Assembly (NCBI GenBank): GCA_018857735.1
Contig: JABMCL010003662.1
Coordinates: 833,638-897,637, forward strand
Direction: 5' to 3'
Length of the DNA stretch: 64,000 nucleotides
Source of the DNA: Alviniconcha marisindica
Lineage: Eukaryota > Mollusca > Gastropoda > Provannidae
The notes below the pieces were generated by a model. The model was not told where the DNA came from. It did no database searches and worked only from the letters and a program-made list of their open reading frames with translations. Positions 56,204 through 64,000 of the stretch are shown here, piece after piece. Position 1 is the first letter of the stretch, and the number at the start of each line of letters is the position of its first letter. A program made the position numbers and the translations under genes.

Positions 56204-57483
56204 TGTAATGAGGTTCGGTAGAAGGACAGGACACAGGCAGCGGAGTCAGTCCAAAAGTCGACACAGCAGGCGGCGACGGCAAACAGGCTTTATTCCACAG
56301 CAGCAGACAACTTTCTAAGCCCGCCCACCCAAAATCCTCACGCGCACGCATAGATAAGAGAACTGCGCGGGCCGACAAAGACACACACGCTATTGATACA
56401 TGATCGGCCCTCTGGACACAAAATGCTGAAATCGTGTTTCCTTGGCCCGCACAAATAAAGTTTCTCAACAATAACAAACTAATTAAAACATGAAATACAT
56501 CAAATAAAAGCTACAGTTACAACCTTTTAAACGGTAAAACAAAAGGTACACACATGACTTATTTTTAATTTGCAACAAGAGTGGGAAGCGGGCTTGGCAC
56601 CTGTCTCTAAGCAGATTCGTACAATTAAATCACAACTAACACAAGTACAAAATATAACTGTCAATAAAACTACATCAGAATAAAGACACGCTCCCAGTGT
56701 TAAAATGGTACATAACACAATTACAAATAACAACGCTCATAAGAGAAGCAAGACACATTCAAAGATAGTACTAAAACAATCGGTGCGAAATTTCGCCTGG
56801 GGCGATCTTTCGCAACAGCGCTGATAGTGATATCAGTAGTCTATGAATATAACTTAGCTTATATACAGTAAACAATACTCAATAAGTTATTTCAACCCAA
56901 AATAAACCAACTAAACATGAAGCATGAAGTCGCTTAAGCAAAATACTATACGACAAAGCATGATCGACACAGAATACTTTCATCGAGTCAAAACAACGGA
57001 TTCCATACTATTCACTAGTACTACACAGAAAATGCGCCATGCAGCCGCGGCTATAAAAAAGAATGGACCAGAAGAGGCATCGGTACTGATTAAGCCGATC
57101 CTGCGTCTAAATAGATCTAAATAAACATTCTAAGATGCCAATTTATATTACACATGGTATTACACATGGCTTGATGCATAAAAAGGACTAGGTGAACAAG
57201 GAGTAGGAAACAAACAAGCGTCAAAATATACGGGAGTAAAAACAGATTGAAAAAAAAAACATTTGGGGGGGCGGGGGGCGCAACCCCCCCCCAAAGGGGC
57301 CCAAAGCTATCCGCCGGTTCGGCGGGTGAAAGGCCATGTGGCGTACGCAACACGCAGCGCTTCAAACAAAAGCGTCGTCTGCTCCAGTTCCCGGTTAATA
57401 ACAGTACAGTAATGAAATGGCATGGATCTGATAAAACCGGGCGGGATTATTGTAAAAAACGTACAAAGAGCACTTGCCTCACA
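56204..57483 (-). repeat. 3' LTR of the retroelement (minus orientation)
   Basis: About 1,280 nt, same ends as the partner LTR. The stretch 57255-57315 is distorted by inflated A, G and C runs where the partner has an ordinary GC-rich sequence. Confidence 0.8.
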
Positions 57484-58149
57484 TCAAGAAGTTGTTGTTT
57501 TTCAACCAAAAGCAAAATATCTCAGTTATAAAAAAAACACCAATCTGTCAGGCGACGTATTCAGTAACGTAACAACCTAGAAAGGGCTAAGCCGATCTCC
57601 GGCTGAACCGGAAAACAAAATCAACATCCTTTGACTAACATATATTTAATGAGAGTCCGCAATTTCAAATAAGACCAAAATCAGAGGCGGCATTATGCCT
57701 TAGATCAACAGAGGGTTGTTATTTAAACAATAATCCTCTAATATCTACAACCTACTGAAAAAGGCCTATGTATGTACTGCAGCAACCGGTCACTGAGTTA
57801 TCAATTTCACAACCATTTAGATCACAAATCCGACACTTAGTTGCCAGCAAACAGGTAGCTACACTATAAACTTGCATTTAAACAAAAATTCTCCTAAGTA
57901 CCAATGTTTTCCAACATATTGTACGCAACTTGAAAATAGCCAAGATAAAAACATACCATGAACCTAGTAATACAAATGGCATCTGACATAAAAATCATGA
58001 ACACAGTTTAAAAATGCAATCATCACACACATGTCATGTCAACAAAACAACTAATTTCAACACACTCACGGTACTGCGCCGGGTAACTTTTCGGTCGGTT
58101 ACTGTGGAATAATGGCTTCTTGCTAGGACGTCGCGAGGTCTAGGCAGAG
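57484..58149 (-). other. Interior of the LTR element without coding signal
   Basis: AT-rich, no sustained open frame and no clear polypurine tract beside the 56204-57483 LTR. Confidence 0.5.
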
Positions 58150-58416
58150 TCACCAGGTGGAACCCAGGTGCCACTGATTGGCACCGCAACAGCAGCAGGA
58201 GCTAGTCTGCAGTTGTAAAATGCAGTTCATTGTCACTGTCTGACTCCCAGAGTCACTGACGTCTGGCCGCGGAGATGGAGACTGCTGGTCAGTGTCGACG
58301 ACAAAAGGAGTGGTGGCCGGCATGTCTTTTCGGCGCACCTTACGCTCAAGGCCACCTGGGTTTCTGCTTCGGCAGGGTACGCAGCGGACTGCATGGAGCG
58401 GTTCAACCACTCCCAC
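58150..58416 (-). CDS. Open frame in the interior of the LTR element, function unknown
   Basis: 88 residues from an internal Met, basic in the middle (LERKVRRKD) and Ser/Pro/Asp-rich after that, ending GANQWHLGSTW. It shows no zinc knuckle, protease or polymerase motif. The stretch PCRSRNPGGLERK is faintly like the basic, Pro-rich tail of Gypsy-type polyproteins, but this is not firm. It may be a gag or pol remnant, or chance. Confidence 0.25.
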   Translation of the reverse strand: MGVVEPLHAVRCVPCRSRNPGGLERKVRRKDMPATTPFVVDTDQQSPSPRPDVSDSGSQTVTMNCILQLQTSSCCCCGANQWHLGSTW

Positions 58417-58439
58417 TGGGAGTTTTATTGAGGGGGGAC

Positions 58440-58720
58440 GGGAGTCGGTGGTGGTGGAGGCTAGCCGGGGTCGTCAGTTGGTGTTGGTGGCTAGCTGGGG
58501 GTACGACGTCGGGGGTGCTGGTGGCTAGCCGGGGTCGTCAGTGGTGCTACGACATCGGTGGTGCTGGTGGCTAGCCGGGGTCGTCGGTTGTGGTACGACG
58601 GCGGTGGTGCTGGTGGCTATCCGGGGTTAGTTGGTACGACGTCGGTGGTGTTGGTGGCTAGCGGGGGTTGTCAGTTGTGGCACCGGCTTCGGTGGTGTTG
58701 GTGGCTGGCCGTCTTCAACT
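58440..58720 (-). repeat. Imperfect tandem repeat inside the LTR element, about 50-bp units
   Basis: Five to six units built on GGTGGCTAGCCGGGGTCGTC and TACGACGTCGGTGGTG. On the minus strand one frame reads Pro/Thr/Ser/His-rich peptide (for example STTAVVPQPTTPASHQ), but units are not all in one frame. Confidence 0.75.
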
Positions 58721-58787
58721 GGGTTGTCTGCTGCGGTCTGGGCCGTGGTCACTCAAACCTGCTGTGGTCTCAGGTCGCTCCGCTCAT

Positions 58788-58805
58788 CCTGCTCGCACAG
58801 CGCCA
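58788..58805 (-). other. Primer-binding site of the LTR element
   Basis: Minus strand TGGCGCTGTGCGAGCAGG. Its complement, CCTGCTCGCACAGCGCCA, ends in CCA. It resembles the 3' end of animal tRNA-Ser (CCTGCTCACAGCG plus CCA, recalled from memory) with two extra bases. Confidence 0.6.
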
Positions 58806-58808
58806 AGT

Positions 58809-60024
58809 TGTAATGGAGTGGAGTGGTAGAAGGACAGGACACAGGCAGCGGAGTCAGTCAAAATGGAGACCACAGCAGGCGAACGGCAGCAATCAGGCTT
58901 TATTCTACAGCAGCAGACAACTTCTCAGCACACCCCCAAAATCCTCACGCGCACGCATAGATAAGAGAACTGCGCGGCCGCAAAGAACACACGCTATCGC
59001 TACAATGAAATCGGCCCTCTGGACCACAAAATGGCTGACAATCGTGTTTCCTTGGCCCGCACAACTACAGTTTCCTCAACAATAACTAAACTCATAAAAC
59101 TGAAATACATCAAATAAATCTACAGTTACACCCTTTCAACCGTATAAACAAACATGTACACACATGACTCTTTAATTGCAACAGAGTGGGAAGCGTGCTG
59201 CAACTGTCTCTAAGCAGATTCGTATAACCACAACTAACACGATGTACAAAATATAAATGTCAATAAAACGTACATCAGAATAAAAGAACACGCTCCCACG
59301 GTTCAAAAATGGTACATAACAATTACAATTACAATTACATGAAAGAAGCAGGACACACTCAAAGACTAGTACTAACACAATCGGTGCGAACTTTCGGGGC
59401 GCGTTATCTTAGTCACAACAGCGCTGATAGTGATATCAAGTAGTCTATGAATATAACTTCGCTTTACAGTAAACAATACTCAATAAGTTAATTTCAACCC
59501 AAAATAAACACTAACATGAAGTCAGCTAAGCAAAATACTATACGACAAAGCCTTGATCGGACACAGAATTACATTTCATCGAGTCAAACAACGAACTTCA
59601 CTACTATCACTAAGTACACACAGAAAATGCGACATGCAGACGAGGCTATAAAAGAATGGACCCAGAGAGGCATCGGCTACTGATAAGCTCGATCCTTGTC
59701 TAAATAAGATCTAAAATAAACATGTCTAGATGCCAAAGACATTACACATGGATTGCTGCATAAAAGGACTAGGTGAACAAGGAGTAGGTAAACAAACACG
59801 CGGTTCAAAATATTAAGGAGTAAACAGATTTGAAAATGGCGCGCACCAGCGGCTTTCGCCGGTCGGCTGTGTGAATGCCATGTGGCGTTACGCAACACAC
59901 GCGCTTCAAAACAAAAGTGCGTCTGCTCCAGTTCCCGGGTTACTAACAGTACAGTAATGAAATTGCATGATCTGATAACCGGGGCGGGATTATTGTAAAA
60001 ACGTACAAAGAGCACTTGCTCACA
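58809..60024 (-). repeat. 5' LTR of the retroelement (minus orientation)
   Basis: TGTAATG...CTCACA on the plus strand, about 1,216 nt. The minus strand holds AATAAAGCC near 58900. Aligns along its length with 56204-57483. Outer flank TAAG. Confidence 0.8.
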
Positions 60025-61112
60025 TAAGTATTAATTCTAGTATTAGCAAGAAATATTTTTGACTGCATGTTTTCTGTTGTCATTCTGAACAGTTAAATCA
60101 ACATGTTATTATTCTGAACTATGCTTAACATTATGACACAGACTTCAAACTCATTAGCACAAATACCTGAAGAAGTCTCAATCTAAACACAAAGCAGAAC
60201 ACAAAGTGCAAACACAGTTTGACACTTGTAAGTTGTAAGCAGATACCTGATCAATTTAATAATGTTGTAGTTTTGGACTGATGGCATGTGTGTTTATCAT
60301 TATGTTTTTATCATGTCAGCAGCTATACCTGAAAAATAAAGATTTATGCAAACAGGATTATGACTGCTTGGCATCGAATCCAGACAAGCTTCCATGGTCA
60401 AAGACAGTTCATAGGACATAGCAAACTATGAGTATGACTGACAAATACTAACTACTGACTACCAACACAACGTTAGTGCCAATCTCATCATACTCATGAA
60501 TGTCTGCTTGGCCTCTTTTCAAGTTCAGTGACAAAAATCAACAGGGACAACCATGATCATGTCATTTTCTTACAGACTAAACCAGTGCCAACTGGCATTA
60601 ATGATAATAATGGAAATTTCTTAGCCTCATTAAGATTAACCTCATATTAGTTCTGAATTAAACTTATTCTTTTAGTTTCCAGGACAGTAAGTATAAACTA
60701 TAATGTGAATGCAGTAGCATGTTTTAAAGAAATTAAACCATGCAAATGTAAACATAAAATAATATAAATTAAAAGGCTGTCTAGTCTATAGGGAAGAGAT
60801 AAAAATTACAATAATACAAGATTACAAACTAGTGCAAGCCACTCAATGTTGTAATTTACTGCTCTACTTTAAGTAACAACAGATCACACACACAAAAAAT
60901 TTGACCAAGACCAAGCAGTTCAATTTTTAAGAGCCATAGCCATTGGTCTAAAAAATGGTTAATATAGTACTGTTAGTAATACTAGTAATAGCAGTTTTTT
61001 TATTTTATTTTATTTTAGTGGGGACTGCTTTTCTTCTTCTTTTTTGTTCACAATTGTAGGCAGGGGGCACAGCTCATGTAATGAAGTCAGAACAATCAAG
61101 TTTCACAATCCA

Positions 61113-61365
61113 GACTGACCAGGAGAGGTGTGTTTACTTACGTTCCTTGAATCAATTCTCCAATAAATGTCACTGCAAATGCAATAATGCAAATGCGAAG
61201 CGCAAAGTACATCTTTGCAAGTAGCATGAATCTATGACAGACTGACTAGGAGGGGTGTGTTTACTTACATTCCTTGAATTAAATCTTCAACAGATGTCAC
61301 TGCTGTCTAGTGCAAATGCAGTTGTGCAAAGTACATCTTTGCAGGTGGTATGAATCTGTGATCTG
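61113..61365 (+). repeat. Tandem duplication, about 125 bp
   Basis: Both copies run through AGGTGTGTTTACTTAC or GGGTGTGTTTACTTAC, TTCCTTGAAT, GTCACTGC and GCAAAGTACATCTTTGCA. The last part is itself palindromic (AAAGTACATCTTTGCA). Confidence 0.8.
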
Positions 61366-62550
61366 TCTTTGCTGCTGCAAGTGCAAGCACATACTTTTGC
61401 AGCTCTTCACACTATAAATATTGAAACATTCTGACACTGAAACTGAAATACTCAAAATTCTGTGGGAGACTACCAGTAACACAGTGCTACTGCCAGTTTT
61501 GAGTTTGATAAGTAGTACTACAAGTATCTCACTGGGTCACTATCTCAGTCTCACGCTCAGTCATTGATTCAATAATTGACTTATCGAGTCAACAGTGATG
61601 TACCTGACATTTTACACCTGGCTGTAGTATGACATGGCCATACAGACACTGTCACTGATGTTTGAAGGGACCATCTTTTTAATGCCCTACACATTATACA
61701 GTGACACAGATTGAGACTGACAGAGCTTAACCATTTATTAAATGTAACGGTATTGTATAAAAAATCCATTACTAGACAAAACACAAATTTCACATAATCG
61801 GATAATGATTATGATAATGCAACCCCATGAGAATCCCCCAAACTCTATATATATCTACCATCATAACCATGACTACTATGATCAGTTACTCTTAACCAAT
61901 GTTATTTTGTCACATGTCAATTTCCTAATTTATAATAAATTGGAAAATCACACACTGTGACACATGATCAGGGCGAGATTGATTATATCCAGCTCTTGGG
62001 AAAATGTGTCCCAAGAAATATTAATTTATTAAACACATGTGAGTGTGAAGCTATATAATCTGCTGTTTAACCACAGTCCAGTGGATCTCCAACTTCATCG
62101 TTTTTCGAGCATAGACTGATACAGTGATACTGATAGTGTTACTGATACTAGTGATAGAGTTTGAAGGTGAAATTAAAGTTATCCTGAATCAGCATGGCCT
62201 CGACTAGATTCAGCTACGGACTCATCAGCGTCCTGGGTCGAATGATGGATCATTTGATAGTTTCTGTAACAAATGCATGTACATGTGGAAATACGGTCTA
62301 ACTAATCAATGTTTACCTTTATTTGGTAGTGGAACACTTTCATGGGACATGCTTGCAGCCTACACATGCGTACTGGTCACCGGAAATAGGTGACTTGTGG
62401 ACACCGGAAGTACTTTTTTGTTTTTGCTTGTGCAACATGGATTTACCGAACTGCAAGTGAACTAGACCCAAACAAGAAACTATACTCTCTTTCTTCCGCA
62501 GTTTGACGGAAGACGACGAAAAAAACGTTTCTTCTCATCTTTTCCTCCTC

Positions 62551-62552
<2 letters not shown>

Positions 62553-62578
<26 letters not shown>
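62553..62578 (+). repeat. (GT)n microsatellite
   Basis: About 13 GT units. Confidence 0.9.
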
Positions 62579-62581
<3 letters not shown>

Positions 62582-62807
62582 GTTAGCCTTGCAATCCGAA
62601 ACTCAGTGTAGTGCAGAACTGACTACTGCTGAAAACGGCCCCACGATGGGTAAAGTTTGGAGTAAGTTTCAGTCCAAACCAGGACACGGCTGTTGTTATA
62701 CTCTCTCTCTCTCTCTATTTTTAGGTCTCTCTGCATTTTTGTGTTTTCAGAATTGCGATTTCATAGCGCTAAAGTGAAGCGATTTTTGCGTCACCAAACC
62801 GCCCATC

Positions 62808-62909
62808 ATGGGGTGTGCAGTTGATGCGTACCGGGCCTCCATTGGACTTTTCGGGCCAACTTTGCTGGTGATCTTGAACAAACGTGCGAAGAAGGCTGCG
62901 AGGCTGTAG
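62808..62909 (+). CDS. 33-codon open frame upstream of the LINE relic, function unknown
   Basis: MGCAVDAYRASIGLFGPTLL then VILNKRAKKAARL and TAG. It lies in GC-rich sequence 125 nt before the ORF1 relic and may be part of the LINE 5' region. No domain recognised. Confidence 0.25.
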   Translation: MGCAVDAYRASIGLFGPTLLVILNKRAKKAARL

Positions 62910-63033
62910 AAACAACGAAAACTGCAGTCAACCATGGCGGCCATGTTAGCAGCGCTCACCCTTCTCAGTCTCAGTCTCTGCTTAAGTCAGGGGCGGAGTC
63001 GAGCAAAACCCGGGACCGGAGTTTGACCAAGCC

Positions 63034-63883
63034 ATGGACAAGCTGTACAGTCGGATTGAATCTAGACTGTCACAGGCAGAGGGACAGATCATGTTTCAGA
63101 CCATGGAGGAAATGCAGCGACAGATCAACAATGTGATGAAGCAGCCGCAACAGCCGGCGACTGACAAAGCCGCGACTGACTAACGCAACGGCAGAGTCTC
63201 AAAAACGGTCACCAGTCACTGCACACCGAGATACAGCGTGTTCACACACAAGTCACTCACCTGTCGGACACTGACTGAGTGGAAGAAAACAGAGAGAAAA
63301 TCACGAACATCGCTGAAGACCGCAATGCCGGACAGCTCAGTGAAAGTACTGAAACTACAGACGGAGCTGGAATCTGAAATTGAAAGACTAGAATCATTCA
63401 GCAGACGCAACAACTTGAGATTTTTCAACCTTCCACAGCCGACAAACGAGACTGATGATGACTGCACAAGGACTTTGGTACGAACCCTCAACCAGTTCTA
63501 TCCCTCGAAACGCTGGAGTGTGGACGACATAGAAAGGGCCCACCGTACTGGCTCCACTGACTGCATCACTGAAACGCCGACGACCACGCCCGATTATCGC
63601 CCGCTTTTTCAGCTGGAGAGACAAGATACTGGTGCTCCGAGACAGAGAGGCAAGGACTGAGAGGAGTGGGGGACAGAGACATGCGAGTAGCGGACGATCT
63701 CACCGCCAACAACCAACATACGGCACGACTCAGTTCAAAAGGAAAGAGAAGCCGACGGAAGACATGCGGCGTACTACAAAAACGGACGACTGCATACCGA
63801 AGTCAGACAACCAAATCCGAACGCGTCAAGGCGTGTACACCAACATGAACACACAGACAACAATCTTCGCGGAGGAAGCTTAA
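63034..63883 (+). pseudogene. Decayed LINE ORF1 (coiled coil plus RRM-like RNA-binding region)
   Basis: A first open stretch from 63034 (MDKLYSRIESRLSQAEGQIM, stop at 63181) looks like an N-terminal helix. The frame at 63238-63660 gives a coiled-coil-like LQTELESEIERLESFSRRNN followed by LRFFNLPQPTNETDDD and IERAHRTG. This is the SRRNNLRFxxLPE...ERAHRxG signature of LINE ORF1 RNA-binding domains. After a shift, RDREAR (63632 frame) and RDMRVADDLTANNQHTARLS (63666 frame) follow, matching the VADDLT(x)xQ end of that domain. At least three frameshifts or stops make it dead. ORF2 is absent, either truncated or beyond the window. Confidence 0.8.
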
Positions 63884-64000
63884 AGGGCTTGTAAGGGCAG
63901 TTTTTGTTTGCAACGGAACGTTGAAAATCGACCCAGTTATGAAAGTCTAGTGCATAACATGACCTTTAAATCTAATCAAATGTAAATGCCATGAAAGAAT

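Larger units (their letters stand above)
56204..60024 (-). mobile_element. Non-autonomous LTR retroelement (no pol), minus orientation
   Basis: Two direct repeats, 56204-57483 and 58809-60024, share most of their sequence and both begin TGTAATG and end CTCACA. This gives the TGT...ACA ends of LTRs. TAAG flanks both outer edges (56200-56203, 60025-60028). Orientation is minus because, reading the minus strand, an 18-nt tRNA-like primer-binding site (TGGCGCTGTGCGAGCAGG) lies 3 nt after the 58809-60024 LTR, and each LTR holds AATAAAGCCTG. The 1.3 kb interior has no reverse transcriptase, integrase or protease, so the element depends on a partner. The LTRs differ by many small indels, which may be age or consensus error. 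Confidence 0.8.
60029..62800. other. Non-coding region with one tandem duplication
   Basis: AT-rich, with no supported gene. A short open frame starts at 62193 (MASTRFSYGLISVLGRMMDH, 35 codons to a stop) with no recognised relative. 62.3-62.8 kb is GC-richer and precedes the LINE relic. Confidence 0.55.

Noticed and set aside
58558..59085. 175-codon plus-strand open frame
   Set aside because: Lies antisense over the LTR element repeat and LTR; Gly/Val/Trp-rich composition comes from the tandem units.

Overview
This is an animal nuclear genome window: AT-rich, intron-dominated, full of microsatellites and old transposon fragments. The exon sequences, the repeat content and the TGACCTTGACCTTGA-type tandem repeats suggest a marine mollusc, perhaps a gastropod. 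The species cannot be fixed from sequence alone.

The one conserved cellular gene is on the minus strand. It encodes the bifunctional 6-phosphofructo-2-kinase/fructose-2,6-bisphosphatase (PFKFB), the enzyme that makes and breaks down fructose-2,6-bisphosphate and so sets the balance between glycolysis and gluconeogenesis. I reconstructed 14 coding exons with compatible phases from the start codon at 44338 to the stop at 465, giving 457 residues. Exons 1-12 are packed into 35.8-44.3 kb. Exons 13 and 14 lie at 18.5 kb and 0.5 kb, behind two introns of about 17 and 18 kb. The kinase P-loop and the phosphatase catalytic His-Glu-His residues are all present.

Layout by region: (1) 1-464, PFKFB 3' UTR. 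(2) 525-18457, intron 13, with a 2.4 kb terminal-inverted-repeat element (2361-4797), nuclear-receptor-type tandem repeats inside it, short tandem duplications and a dead LINE tail (14962-15625). (3) 18586-35817, intron 12, with an 830 bp Kolobok-like DNA transposon flanked by TTAA that carries a damaged THAP zinc-finger reading frame (31257-32086). (4) 35818-44338, exons 12 to 1, with a 23-bp minisatellite beside exon 8. (5) 44339-53390, upstream DNA with a CpG-richer probable promoter zone and a candidate alternative first exon near 50.1 kb. (6) 53391-55040, a block made almost only of homopolymer runs, best read as a failed consensus. (7) 56204-60024, a non-autonomous LTR retroelement in minus orientation with two LTRs of about 1.2-1.3 kb, matching TAAG flanks and an 18-nt primer-binding site resembling the 3' end of tRNA-Ser. 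(8) 60029-64000, non-coding DNA with a tandem duplication, then the decayed 5' part of another LINE (about 63034-63883).

The most notable non-gene observations are the THAP/TTAA element, the pol-less LTR element, the 2.4 kb inverted-repeat element and the homopolymer block. I found no convincing tRNA, rRNA or CRISPR, and no second intact cellular gene.
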